A stretch of 64,000 nt of DNA from Hungatella sp. UBA3048 (GCA_002367105.1 DFCS01000038.1:67466-131465), one strand, 5' to 3'. Shown: positions 51,977 through 60,538, counted from the first letter of the stretch. The notes: generated from the letters alone by a model not told the origin. A program made the numbers and translations.

Positions 51977-52900
51977 ATGCCCTTTTTCAAGGAGTTCCAA
52001 AGAAAAAATAAGAAAAAAATTGTTACTCTCCAGGTACAAATCCCCTTCATGAAACAAGGATTCCTTGTAAAAAGGGTATTATCATCTGCCTCCTGCCACC
52101 GAAAAAAGGGGAGCCTGACCATAGAGGCTGCCCTGGTCCTGCCCCTTTTCCTGTTCTTTATGGTGATTCTCATGCTTCCTATGGGGATTATGAAGGAAGG
52201 GAGGCGCATACAAACCGCACTGGAAGCGGCAGGAGAAGAAGTCAGCCAGTATGCTTACATTTTGCATCAGCTTAAACTGGGAGAAGAGCTGGAGGCCGCG
52301 GGAAGCGAAGGCTTTTCAGAGGAGTTTTTAGACGGGCTCACAGAGGAAGGGATCCTTCTTTTTGTCAGAAAGCGGGTGGAAGGACGGGCAAGGCTAGAGC
52401 GGCTTGAATCAGTTTCCTTTGCACGTTCCTCTGTATTAATGGATGGAGAGACCATTGATTTAATTATGGAATACCGGGTAAGAATTCCCTTTTCTGTTTT
52501 TGGTTTAAGCAGCATACCCATGACCGCCAGAAGCTGCCGGAGGGCCTGGATCGGCCAGGAGGGAGGCAGCAGCGGAAAGATTGGACCCGAGGATGAGCTT
52601 GTTTACATTGGAAAGGCGAGTACAAGATATCACCGTCAGAGGACCTGTCATTACTTATACAATGATATAGAACAGATATCTTTTAAGGAAGCAGAAACAG
52701 CTCGTAATTTATCCGGCGGTAAATATAAACCCTGCAGCAGATGCGGCAGATTTGCAGAGGAAAGCGGCAGTGTATACATCATGCCGTCAGGAGAGCGGTA
52801 TCACAGTGACAGGAGTTGTCCCTCTATCATGGCATATGTGGAGGCTGTCCCATTATCCCAGGTACGCCATCTGGGACCGTGCTCTTACTGTTCTCAATAG
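51977..52900 (+). CDS. TadE-like minor pilin with a C-terminal Cys-rich module
   Basis: A 307-residue protein. About 45 residues of basic N-terminus precede a TadE-like processing and membrane segment (KGSLTIEAALVLPLFLFF). The outer domain ends in a Cys/His-rich module: R-T-CHYLYN, PCSRCGRF, then HSDRSCPS and GPCSYC. These look like two repeats of an H/C-x-x-C motif resembling Ada-type metal-binding domains; zinc or disulfides are both possible. AAGGAGG is 9 bases before ATG 51977; earlier in-frame starts are poorly spaced. Such a module on a minor pilin is unusual. Confidence 0.75.
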   Translation: MPFFKEFQRKNKKKIVTLQVQIPFMKQGFLVKRVLSSASCHRKKGSLTIEAALVLPLFLFFMVILMLPMGIMKEGRRIQTALEAAGEEVSQYAYILHQLKLGEELEAAGSEGFSEEFLDGLTEEGILLFVRKRVEGRARLERLESVSFARSSVLMDGETIDLIMEYRVRIPFSVFGLSSIPMTARSCRRAWIGQEGGSSGKIGPEDELVYIGKASTRYHRQRTCHYLYNDIEQISFKEAETARNLSGGKYKPCSRCGRFAEESGSVYIMPSGERYHSDRSCPSIMAYVEAVPLSQVRHLGPCSYCSQ

Positions 52901-52912
52901 GGAGGTGCCACT

Positions 52913-53347
52913 ATGGTGGAAAGTGTAAATAAAATTATATTTGGATTATTTTTATTGGCGGCTGCCTGGGAAGACGGAAGAGAAAAGGCTGTCAGCGTAT
53001 GGCTTTTTAAAGCAGCAGGCATTACCGGACTGATTCTGGCTCTTTTACAGGGAGATATTGGCATAGAACGGTTGTTAAGCTGTATGATAGGAGTTGGGCT
53101 CCTTCTTTTAAGCCGATTAACAGGTGAGGCAATCGGAATGGGAGATGGATGGTTTTTTGTAATCAGCGGCCTGTTTTTAAGAGCGCGTTTGAATCTGAGG
53201 TTATTGATCTATGGAATTTTTTTAAATGGCATTGTATGCGGTGGAATTTATCTCTGGGGCTGGCTGCGGGGACGGGACTGTAAGAAGAAATCGGTACCGT
53301 TTCTGCCATTTCTGGTTCCTGTGTGGATTGGTCTGGTGATGTTATGA
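52913..53347 (+). CDS. Second prepilin peptidase-like membrane protein
   Basis: A 144-residue membrane protein with four to five segments. Two acidic motifs fit the A24 peptidase pattern: AAWEDGREKAVSVWLF (about residue 20) and GEAIGMGDGWFFVISG (about 75, the GxGD motif). It is shorter than TadV-like peptidase at the operon start. Two peptidases in one operon may divide the work between Flp and TadE-like prepilins. It overlaps the next gene by four bases. Confidence 0.78.
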   Translation: MVESVNKIIFGLFLLAAAWEDGREKAVSVWLFKAAGITGLILALLQGDIGIERLLSCMIGVGLLLLSRLTGEAIGMGDGWFFVISGLFLRARLNLRLLIYGIFLNGIVCGGIYLWGWLRGRDCKKKSVPFLPFLVPVWIGLVML

Positions 53348-53733
53348 AGAAAAGGCTTCATGGAAGCTATACCGTTGAGGCGGCTTTTATTATGGCAATT
53401 GTTTTATGGGCGCTGATTGTTTCTGTACAGGCAGCTTACCGGTTGAGGGATGAAGTTGTAGGATCAATGGCATTGGAAGAGACGGTGCAAAGACTGCGCC
53501 ATAATGAAACAGAGCCGTCTGACGAAGCTGCTTTGTGGGCAGTCAGAAGGGCCGGTAATCCATTTTCCTGGAGAAAATATGATTTCCGGATCAAGATGGC
53601 AGGAAACCTTGTAACAGGCAGGAGGGTGGAAGCCTATGGAAGTGGAGGGACCTGGAAGCTGGAAATGGAACAGGGCGTGTTTGATCCGGAGAATTTTTTA
53701 AGGATGTTGACGCTTATCAATCAGGAGGAATGA
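53344..53733 (+). CDS. TadE/TadF-like minor pilin
   Basis: A 129-residue protein with a short basic leader, the processing-like GSYTVEAAFIMAIVLWALIV segment and a small outer domain. The start overlaps the stop of the peptidase gene (ATGA). Placed between peptidase and FHA-protein genes, it is a minor pseudopilin of the Tad system. Confidence 0.78.
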   Translation: MKKRLHGSYTVEAAFIMAIVLWALIVSVQAAYRLRDEVVGSMALEETVQRLRHNETEPSDEAALWAVRRAGNPFSWRKYDFRIKMAGNLVTGRRVEAYGSGGTWKLEMEQGVFDPENFLRMLTLINQEE

Positions 53734-53734
53734 G

Positions 53735-55039
53735 ATGAAGGCTGTATACAGGCGGGAAATGAAGCACAATTATTTGATCATGGAGCCGGAGGAGACCGGA
53801 TATGACTGCTATGAAATACATATGATGGCGGCAAACAGGATCGGGGGGCTGCTGAAGTTCCATGTAAAGCAGGTAGATAACCAGAAATTTTATTATTATG
53901 AGATTACCTCAAAGCAGCCTTTAAACAGGGTTCTTGAATATCATAGTCTGGGCAGGGAGGAGCTTAAGAAGTTAATAGAGGATATTGGACGGACTCTGGA
54001 GAGGCTGGAAGCTTACCTGCTTAAGGAAAATCAAATCCTTCTGGAGCCGGAATATATTTATGTTGAACCGGAGCAGTTTACGGTTTCCCTTTGCCTCGTT
54101 CCCGGAAGACAGGTGGGATTTCCCGAGGAGATGACCGGGTTGCTGCGGTATCTTCTGGGTAAGGTCAATCATCAGGATAAGGAATGTGTAGTTATGGCGT
54201 ATGGTCTGTATCAGGAGAGCCTAAAGGAAAATTACGGGATGAAGGATCTTCTTGAAATTGCCGGAAAGAATTGCTCCATTGAAAAAGGAAGTGATGAAAG
54301 TGTGCTTCAGGCGGAAAGAGACAACAAGACGGAAGAGAATCATAGCTCTCACCTTTCGTATTCATTTACTGAGGAGATAGAAGAAAGAAAACGCTTTTCA
54401 GATGGTAAGATAAATGAGGTTGTTTTCATTATCCCTATTTTAGCCATGTTTGGTATTGCTACAGCTTTATGGTTGGTTTTTGGCATGGAAGGGATTCGGA
54501 AATTCTGGTACGGGGTGCCCATCACCGGGGGTTTCTCAGCTTTCGCTGTTTTAGCTGTATGGAGAATAGAGTCCAGTCAGCCAAAGGAGATGATGGTGAA
54601 AAAGAAAGAGCGAGGCCGTCAACCGGCGGAAGGCTATGACTGGCAGTTGACATTTGAAGAAGAAATAAAGGAAAAGACGCCAAAACCTGATACAGGAGAT
54701 GAGGAAGTATTTCAAACGGCCTTGTTAAACGATACAACGGCCGATAAATGTATCCGGTACTTACGCGCAGTTGGTGCTGATATGGAAGATATCGCAATTA
54801 CTTATGTTCCTTATTTAATTGGAAAGCAGGAAGGCATGGTTGATTGTGTACTCACTGGAGAAGCCATCAGCAGGATACATGCCAGGATCGACAGGGAAGG
54901 AGAAGAATACCGGATCAGCGACTTAAATTCTACCAATGGAACCGCTGTGAACGGGCGGGTATTAGAAACGAATGAGACGGTATTGCTGAAAATAGGAGAT
55001 GAAGTTTTTATTGCAAATTACCCGTTTATATTTACATGA
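53735..55039 (+). CDS. DUF6382 and FHA-domain membrane protein
   Basis: A 434-residue protein. The N-terminal half (about 1-180) matches the DUF6382 type seen beside clostridial Tad genes, and there are two membrane segments (about 228-275). The C-terminal FHA domain (about 355-430) has GEAISRIHARI, ISDLNSTNGT and VNG: conserved Ser/His/Asn of phosphothreonine readers are present. It may link pilus assembly to a Ser/Thr kinase. Last gene of the Tad operon; AGGAGGAATGAG precedes the ATG. Confidence 0.82.
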   Translation: MKAVYRREMKHNYLIMEPEETGYDCYEIHMMAANRIGGLLKFHVKQVDNQKFYYYEITSKQPLNRVLEYHSLGREELKKLIEDIGRTLERLEAYLLKENQILLEPEYIYVEPEQFTVSLCLVPGRQVGFPEEMTGLLRYLLGKVNHQDKECVVMAYGLYQESLKENYGMKDLLEIAGKNCSIEKGSDESVLQAERDNKTEENHSSHLSYSFTEEIEERKRFSDGKINEVVFIIPILAMFGIATALWLVFGMEGIRKFWYGVPITGGFSAFAVLAVWRIESSQPKEMMVKKKERGRQPAEGYDWQLTFEEEIKEKTPKPDTGDEEVFQTALLNDTTADKCIRYLRAVGADMEDIAITYVPYLIGKQEGMVDCVLTGEAISRIHARIDREGEEYRISDLNSTNGTAVNGRVLETNETVLLKIGDEVFIANYPFIFT

Positions 55040-55092
55040 AGTTATATTTACATAAATTTGTATTTACATAAATTTATAATCAAATAATAAAA

Positions 55093-55117
55093 ACACCGGC
55101 CTTTTTCGGGCCGGTGT
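55093..55117 (-). terminator. Terminator of the zinc uptake operon
   Basis: ACACCGGCC pairs with GGCCGGTGT; on the minus strand it is followed by T5 and AT-rich sequence. The plus side has no T-run, so it serves the leftward operon. Confidence 0.8.
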
Positions 55118-55140
55118 ACTGGCTGTATGGGAATGAAATT

Positions 55141-55773
55141 CTATACCGCCTTAACATCGTTTACCTGCACATAATAATATGTGTTACCTTCCTCCACATA
55201 ACTTTGATACACACCTGTTATTTCTATTTCGGTATTTTCATCCGGATAGTCATCTGGATAGGAAGGATCTCCATCCCAGATTAATTCCAGTCCTTGCTGG
55301 CAGCAGGCAGTAGCGTCCGCAATGACCAAAGCGTAAAAATTGTTATTTTTCGAATCCTGGTAAACCTGGAATATCCCTTCGGCTTTAATTGTTTTTCCCA
55401 TATATTCTTCCGGAGATATCATCATATTGTATACCTCGGAAAAAACCATGGTGCTGCTTAATTTCGTCAGGTCAATATCAAATCCGGTATTATTTGTGGA
55501 ACCTGCCGGATCAGCCATAGAAAAAACGTCACCGTCATCCTGAAATTGCTCCGCGGTTGGTTCAAAGGAATCAGAAGGATAGGTATTAATGTCAAAGTCT
55601 TCCGTACTCTTCGGATCGTATTGTTCAGAGCCTGCGGTTCCATATTGTCCGGAGTCTGCCTGGGCCCCTTGCGGCAGCGACGGACCGGGGGCAGTCCCGG
55701 CGTCTTTTCCGCAGCCTGTTAATGCAAGGTTTATCATGAAAAACATCAGAACCATTCCAAAGATACGTTTCAT
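55141..55773 (-). CDS. Lipoprotein linked to the zinc ABC transporter
   Basis: A 210-residue lipoprotein: signal peptide with lipobox LTGC (Cys about 20), a low-complexity Gly/Asp/Ser linker, then a compact C-terminal domain (about 115-210) with the pattern MGKTIKAEGIFQVY and IEITGVYQSYVEEGNTYYYV that looks like an OB-fold. A CC pair lies at ATACCQQGLEL. Function unknown; the four-base overlap with the permease gene implies a role in metal uptake. GGAGG precedes ATG 55773; the frame is open 13 codons more. Confidence 0.7.
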   Translation of the reverse strand: MKRIFGMVLMFFMINLALTGCGKDAGTAPGPSLPQGAQADSGQYGTAGSEQYDPKSTEDFDINTYPSDSFEPTAEQFQDDGDVFSMADPAGSTNNTGFDIDLTKLSSTMVFSEVYNMMISPEEYMGKTIKAEGIFQVYQDSKNNNFYALVIADATACCQQGLELIWDGDPSYPDDYPDENTEIEITGVYQSYVEEGNTYYYVQVNDVKAV

Positions 55774-56624
55774 CCTTTGACACCTCCCCAGATCCGCCCA
55801 ATGAGTGAGCATATGGCAAACGCAGCGATATCAACTGCTACAATAGTTGAGCCGACCGGTGTTCCTGCCAGAATGGATGTCAGAATTCCAAGTACGGCGC
55901 AGAAGACAGATAGGATTGCCGAACAAAGGATCACGGACTTAAAATTTTTAAATACGCGCATTGCCGAGAGTGCCGGAAAGATGACCAATGCAGAGATCAG
56001 AAGTGAGCCTACCAGATTCATGGCAAGTACGATGATAATGGCTATGATGACCGCAATCAGCAGGTTGTATTGTTCCGCTTTTGTACCGGTTGCCCTTGCA
56101 AAGTCCTCATCAAAGGTGACTGCAAATATCTTATGGTAAAAGAGAAGAAATACGGTGATAACGACCACCGAAAGGGCAACACAAAGCCATACTTCCGTCT
56201 TTGTCAGTGTCAGAATGGAGGTTGAACCGAACAGCGTGCTGCATACGTCTCCTGCCAGGTTGGCTGAAGCAGAAAATATATTCATAAGCAGGTAGCCCAG
56301 GGCCAACGCACCTACGGAAATCATAGCGATAGCCGCATCGCCCTTGATTTTTGCATTTTGACCGGTGCGCAGCAGAAGAATTGCGCAGATGACTGTAACC
56401 GGCAGAATGAGCAGCATATGATTGGACAGCTTCATTACCGTAGCGATTGCCATACCGCCAAAGGCAACATGGGAAAGTCCGTCGCCAATAAAGGAAAAAC
56501 GCTTTAACACCAGAGTAACACCCAACAGGGAGGAGCAGAGAGCAATTAATATCCCTACAATCAGAGCGTAGCGTACAAAGGGATATTCAAAATATAAGGT
56601 TAATTTTTCAATCAATATACTCAT
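55770..56624 (-). CDS. Zinc/manganese-type ABC permease, ZnuB-like
   Basis: An integral membrane protein of 284 residues (ABC-3 family) with about eight membrane segments, translocating a divalent metal. Typical motifs: RFSFIGDGLSHVAFGGMAIA near residue 45, and the C-terminal VDIAAF. It overlaps the ATPase gene upstream and the lipoprotein gene downstream by four bases each. The Fur-family operators point to zinc. Confidence 0.9.
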   Translation of the reverse strand: MSILIEKLTLYFEYPFVRYALIVGILIALCSSLLGVTLVLKRFSFIGDGLSHVAFGGMAIATVMKLSNHMLLILPVTVICAILLLRTGQNAKIKGDAAIAMISVGALALGYLLMNIFSASANLAGDVCSTLFGSTSILTLTKTEVWLCVALSVVVITVFLLFYHKIFAVTFDEDFARATGTKAEQYNLLIAVIIAIIIVLAMNLVGSLLISALVIFPALSAMRVFKNFKSVILCSAILSVFCAVLGILTSILAGTPVGSTIVAVDIAAFAICSLIGRIWGGVKG

Positions 56625-57331
56625 GCTTCTTTCCCTCCATTTTGAGATGAATAAGCTTTGCCGATGCTGCTGTCCAAATATTCATCTCTTGTTCCGAAAA
56701 AGAGGGGATTTCCCATGTGCAGGATATGGCTTGCATAGTTAACGGCAGCGCTGATATCATGAGATATCATAATAATGGTGATGCCTTCCTCATTCAGCTT
56801 TTGGATCAACTCATACATTTCAGCAGTAGCCTTTGGATCAAGCCCTGAAACAGGCTCGTCAAGCAGAAGCATTTTTCCGGCGGCACACAGCGCCCGTGCC
56901 AGCAGAACCCGCTGCTGCTGGCCTCCGGACAATTCTCTGTAACACCGTCTGGACAAATGGGAGATCCCCATTTTCTCCATATTTTCACGGGAAAGCTGCT
57001 TATCTTCACGGCTGTAATAGGGACGCAGCCCACAGCGGTTCAGACAGCCCGATAAAACAATTTCCCAAACAGAAGCCGGAAAATCCTTTTGTACCACTGT
57101 CTGCTGAGGCAGATATCCGATCCCACCTGGCTGCTGCTTGTTTTCTATAACAATGCTTCCTTCAAGCGGCGCCAGAAGGTGCAGAATGGTTTTCATGAGA
57201 GTACTTTTTCCGGAACCGTTTTCTCCTACGATACAGAGATAATCTCCTCTGTTTACGGAAAAGTTAAGTCCCTTAAGGACCGTTTTACCGTCATACCCGA
57301 TGGTAAGGTTGTTACATGTTAGCTGTGCCAC
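56621..57331 (-). CDS. Zinc/manganese-type ABC ATPase, ZnuC-like
   Basis: A 236-residue ABC ATPase: Walker A GENGSGKST (about residues 36-44), Q-loop YLPQQTVV, signature LSGGQQQR, Walker B MLLLDEPVSGLD and the switch His in ISHD. It energises the adjacent permease. The start is GTG at 57331 behind AGGAGGAA. Second gene in the solute-binding protein, ATPase, permease, lipoprotein series. Confidence 0.92.
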   Translation of the reverse strand: MAQLTCNNLTIGYDGKTVLKGLNFSVNRGDYLCIVGENGSGKSTLMKTILHLLAPLEGSIVIENKQQPGGIGYLPQQTVVQKDFPASVWEIVLSGCLNRCGLRPYYSREDKQLSRENMEKMGISHLSRRCYRELSGGQQQRVLLARALCAAGKMLLLDEPVSGLDPKATAEMYELIQKLNEEGITIIMISHDISAAVNYASHILHMGNPLFFGTRDEYLDSSIGKAYSSQNGGKEA

Positions 57332-57345
57332 TTTGATTCCTCCTC

Positions 57346-58335
57346 TTAATCTAATGCATCTTTCAGTACTTCCAGATTCGTCTGCATAATGGAAAGATAG
57401 GTGGTACCACTTTCTGCATCCTTGGAAGTGGTAGACTGCATGGAATCCATGGTACAGACTGCCTGATTTTTATCCTTCGTGTTTTGAACAATGGTTTCGG
57501 CGATTTTATGCTTGGCGCCTTCAATCGTCAGTACAGTGCCAAGTCCCAATTCATCAACTTTTTTTGAGAGAAAGGCGATGGTTTCAAAGCTGGCCTCCGT
57601 TTCTGCTGAGCAGCCCACAAATGCGGCATAGTAGGTAAGGCCGTAATCATCTGCTAAGTAGCGGAAGGGAAAACGGTCCCCAAACAGCACGGTATTCTGT
57701 TTGGCAGAGTCCACTGCCTGCTGATAGCTTTCATCCAATTGTTCCAGCTTTTTTCCATAAGCATCTGCGTTTGCAGAATAGTCCGCAGCATTTTCACTGT
57801 CGATTTCACCCAGCTTTGAAGCAATGTAATTGCAATAGGTTTTGGCATTTTTCAGTGACAGCCAAACGTGCTCGTCATATTCCGGGCCCTCCTCGCTGCC
57901 ATCCCCGGCTTCTTCTTCCTCTGACTCCATTCCTTCAACTACTTCTTCCTCTTTGGCGGTGTCGCCCAGAACTTCAAGGAGATTGATCACGACCATATCT
58001 TTGTTTTTAGCTTCCTTTAAAGCATCCTCAACCCATTGGTCAGATTCACCGCCCACATAGATGAACATATCGCTGTTTGAGATTTTGATGATATCCTCCG
58101 CTGTCGGCTGATAGCTGTGCAGATCCACACCGTTATCCAGAAGCATGGTGACCTCTCCATTGTCCCCATGGCTGCCAAGGATTTCTCTGACCCAATCGTA
58201 TTCCGGGAAAATCGTGCATACCACGCTTAGTTTATTGTTATTGCTGGCCGTTGTCGTTGCATTTGTATTGGAGCAGGCAGTAAGTGCTCCTGTCATCATA
58301 AGCCCTGCTAACAGGCAGGAAATTAATTTTTTCAT
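57346..58335 (-). CDS. Zinc-type solute-binding lipoprotein, ZnuA-like
   Basis: A 329-residue substrate-binding protein with a lipobox LTAC (Cys about 20). Metal-ligand histidines appear in VDLHSYQPTAED and in DEHVWLSLKNAK. The mobile loop between them, His-rich in most ZnuA proteins, is Glu-rich here (EEEVVEGMESEEEEAG). The position usually holding a third His reads FGDRFPFRY, and an AAFVGCSAETEAS segment follows, a variant I associate with Lachnospiraceae. GGAGG lies 7 bases before ATG 58335. Confidence 0.87.
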   Translation of the reverse strand: MKKLISCLLAGLMMTGALTACSNTNATTTASNNNKLSVVCTIFPEYDWVREILGSHGDNGEVTMLLDNGVDLHSYQPTAEDIIKISNSDMFIYVGGESDQWVEDALKEAKNKDMVVINLLEVLGDTAKEEEVVEGMESEEEEAGDGSEEGPEYDEHVWLSLKNAKTYCNYIASKLGEIDSENAADYSANADAYGKKLEQLDESYQQAVDSAKQNTVLFGDRFPFRYLADDYGLTYYAAFVGCSAETEASFETIAFLSKKVDELGLGTVLTIEGAKHKIAETIVQNTKDKNQAVCTMDSMQSTTSKDAESGTTYLSIMQTNLEVLKDALD

Positions 58336-58453
58336 TTTAGAACCTCCGAATATATATAGATCATTAAAAATGGGCATAAGAATATAAGGGAGCATCGACA
58401 GATATCGGTTTCTGCCTAAAATGGGCAGAATTCTCCCTTGTTAAAGTCAATAT

Positions 58454-58750
58454 TCAATTCGTAAGCTTTACCTTAAGAGAAACCAAAGTGTGTGAAGGGT
58501 TGCGGTGAAAGACCGGAGTTACGCAGATTACAAAAAAGCAGGCTGCCGCAAATACGGAAACGACAGGCGCAATGCCAGTTCCAAGAGTATTCAGTGCCTG
58601 GACACAGGCCTGAACTTCAAGACAGATGGGGCAGTCTTCGCCTATACATTGATGGCGGGCTTCAGCAGTGATATAAAATACGGAAAAGAGCAGCATAAAA
58701 AGAATCGCCAGTGTGATAAATCCGGCAAGCAGTTTTTTATTTTTTGCCAT
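58454..58750 (-). CDS. Small Cys-containing membrane protein of the zinc operon
   Basis: A 98-residue protein with two membrane segments (about 7-28 and 60-80) flanking an outer loop with CIGEDCPICLEVQAC. The Cys spacing CxxxxCxxC could bind metal. Similar proteins with this Cys loop occur next to Fur-type regulators and zinc transporters in Clostridia, as far as I recall; function unknown. AAAAGGAGG precedes ATG 58750. It lies between the regulator and the solute-binding protein gene and is probably cotranscribed. Confidence 0.7.
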   Translation of the reverse strand: MAKNKKLLAGFITLAILFMLLFSVFYITAEARHQCIGEDCPICLEVQACVQALNTLGTGIAPVVSVFAAACFFVICVTPVFHRNPSHTLVSLKVKLTN

Positions 58751-58781
58751 GTCTCTTCCTCCTTTTAAAACGATGGACACA

Positions 58782-59171
58782 TCAGATACAGTTTTTGCAG
58801 ATCCCGTAAAGTACTGATTTCTCTTTTTTGATCTGGAAACCGTCCACTCTTAATATATCCTCCAGCATCCTGTCGGCAATCCTGGCATCCATATGAAATG
58901 TCTTTCCGCATTTTATGCAGTTCATATGAATACAATTACGGCAATCTTCTGAATGAATATACTGATAAAAAAGCTCCCGGCTTCCTTCTTTCGTGAAGCG
59001 GTTAATCAGCCCTTTTTCCTCCAGATAATTAAGATTACGGTATACTGCACTTAAACTGACGGAAGAATCGGAGAGGCTGTCTGCAATTTGTTTTGCGGAA
59101 AATTGTCTGTCAGGGTTTTCCTGCAAAAAAGCAAAAAGCTGTTTTCTTTGTGCTGTCATATAATTGGCCAA
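58782..59171 (-). CDS. Fur-family regulator, probably Zur
   Basis: A 129-residue repressor: winged helix with SLSAVYRNLNYLEEKGLI (recognition helix, about 36-53), then a dimer domain with CRNCIHMNCIKCGKTFHMD and a final CKNC, forming the structural Cys4 site. Metal-sensing His/Cys are near. Linked zinc genes favour Zur; PerR cannot be fully excluded. I choose TTG 59171 (GGAAGTG 9 bases upstream), since ATG 59159 has no ribosome site. Two palindromes flanking its promoter imply autoregulation. Confidence 0.88.
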   Translation of the reverse strand: MANYMTAQRKQLFAFLQENPDRQFSAKQIADSLSDSSVSLSAVYRNLNYLEEKGLINRFTKEGSRELFYQYIHSEDCRNCIHMNCIKCGKTFHMDARIADRMLEDILRVDGFQIKKEKSVLYGICKNCI

Positions 59172-59187
59172 AATGGTTCACTTCCTA

Positions 59188-59208
59188 ATTTGCGATTTGT
59201 TCGCAAAT
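59188..59208. promoter_or_regulatory. Fur/Zur operator, downstream copy
   Basis: ATTTGCGA-TTTGT-TCGCAAAT is a perfect 8+5+8 palindrome. It lies just downstream of the -10 element of the regulator promoter. Confidence 0.82.
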
Positions 59209-59209
59209 A

Positions 59210-59238
59210 AGTGTACTGCGGAATTAATATGTTGTCAA
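59210..59238 (-). promoter_or_regulatory. Promoter of the Fur-regulated zinc operon
   Basis: On the minus strand TTGACA (59238-59233), 17 bases, TACACT (59215-59210), with operators on both sides. Confidence 0.8.
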
Positions 59239-59242
59239 GGTA

Positions 59243-59263
59243 ATTTGCGAATGTTTCGCAAAT
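59243..59263. promoter_or_regulatory. Fur/Zur operator, upstream copy
   Basis: ATTTGCGA-ATGTT-TCGCAAAT has the same arms as the other copy and lies directly upstream of the -35 element. The centres are 55 bases apart. Confidence 0.82.
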
Positions 59264-59456
59264 CATATCCTTAAAGCCCCTTGCCAGACAGGAAAAGTTC
59301 CCCGGATTCCTTTTGAAACAGCCGGCTGGATTTCGTAAGGTGATGCTGCAGTTCATGCTAAAATGGTGAAGTTTTTACCGCAAATTTTGCGTTCATATTT
59401 ACATAATATGTCAACTTGTGTTAAAATAGGCATAATATTTAACAAGGAGAGCTGTA

Positions 59457-60077
59457 ATGAAGGACTTATACAGGCGTAAGAAGGCATTTGTTAACGTTGG
59501 TTTGATTGCAATAAATGTCATCTATTTCCTATATCTGGAGGTGACAGGCTCCACGGAAAATACGCAGTTTATGGTGGCACATGGAGCGATGTATGCTCCG
59601 CTTGTATTGGAGGGAGGAGAGTATTACCGGCTGCTCACTTCTGTTTTTATGCATTTTGGAATTAACCATATTATGAATAACATGCTCATTTTATTTATAT
59701 TGGGAGATAATCTGGAGAGGGCCCTGGGCCATATAAAATACCTTCTCTTCTATTTGCTTTGCGGAGTAGGCGCCAATCTGGTGTCTATGGCAGTGAATCT
59801 TGGAGAATACAGGACCGTAGTCTCGGCAGGGGCGTCAGGCGCAATTTTTGGCGTGATCGGAGGCCTTTTATATGCGGTATTAGTAAACCGCGGCCGGCTG
59901 GAGGACTTAAGTGTCAGACAGCTGGCAGTTGTGATTGCGTGTTCCCTGTATTTTGGCTTTACCAGCACAGGCGTAGATAATGCTGCCCATATTGGCGGGC
60001 TCATTGTTGGCGTTGTTATGGGGATTCTCCTGTACCGCAAGCCAAGACGGCGCCAGGATATGGAGATATGGGGATAA
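59457..60077 (+). CDS. Rhomboid intramembrane serine protease
   Basis: A 206-residue rhomboid with six membrane segments. The catalytic Ser is in SAGASGAIFGVIGG (about residue 125) and His in NAAHIGG (about 180). The N-terminal loop motif HFGINHIMNNM is typical. Substrates unknown. An AAGGAG site precedes the ATG. A HIT gene follows 23 bases downstream, so they may be cotranscribed. Confidence 0.93.
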   Translation: MKDLYRRKKAFVNVGLIAINVIYFLYLEVTGSTENTQFMVAHGAMYAPLVLEGGEYYRLLTSVFMHFGINHIMNNMLILFILGDNLERALGHIKYLLFYLLCGVGANLVSMAVNLGEYRTVVSAGASGAIFGVIGGLLYAVLVNRGRLEDLSVRQLAVVIACSLYFGFTSTGVDNAAHIGGLIVGVVMGILLYRKPRRRQDMEIWG

Positions 60078-60100
60078 TTTATTTGGAAGGAGGTGAGTAA

Positions 60101-60538
60101 GTGAGGGACGATAATTGCATTTTCTGCAAAATTGCAAATGGCGTGATACCTTCTGAAACGATCTACGAGGATGACATGTTTCGCGTGATCCTGGATTTAG
60201 GACCAGCTTCCAGGGGTCATGCCCTGATACTTCCTAAACAGCATTACAAAGATATCTGTGAGCTGGAAGAGGAAACAGCAATAAAGGTTCTCCCGTTAGC
60301 GGCTAAAATAGGAAACGCCATGAAAAACTCATTAGGCTGTGCCGGATTTAATGTTGTGCAGAATAATGGGAAAGCAGCAGGCCAGACGGTTTTTCATTTT
60401 CATGTGCATTTGATTCCTCGTTATGAGGAAGGCCCTGTAATGGTTTCATGGGTGCCGGGCGAGGCAGATCCAGGAGAATTAACACAGACAGGAGACGCTA
60501 TAAGGAGCGCCCTACAATCAGAGGGACACATTCAATGA
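60101..60538 (+). CDS. HIT-family nucleotide-binding protein
   Basis: A 145-residue histidine-triad hydrolase. It has the N-terminal CIFCKIANGVIPSETIYED, GHALILPKQHY and the triad QTVFHFHVHLIPRY (HxHxH). These enzymes hydrolyse nucleoside phosphoramidates or similar. The start is GTG at 60101, 7 bases from AAGGAGGTG. It overlaps the next gene by four bases. Confidence 0.93.
   Translation: MRDDNCIFCKIANGVIPSETIYEDDMFRVILDLGPASRGHALILPKQHYKDICELEEETAIKVLPLAAKIGNAMKNSLGCAGFNVVQNNGKAAGQTVFHFHVHLIPRYEEGPVMVSWVPGEADPGELTQTGDAIRSALQSEGHIQ

Noticed and set aside
59380..59393. CGCAAATTTTGCG as a third Fur/Zur box before the rhomboid gene
   Set aside because: The half-sites are in the opposite arrangement and spacing compared with the two 21-bp operators.
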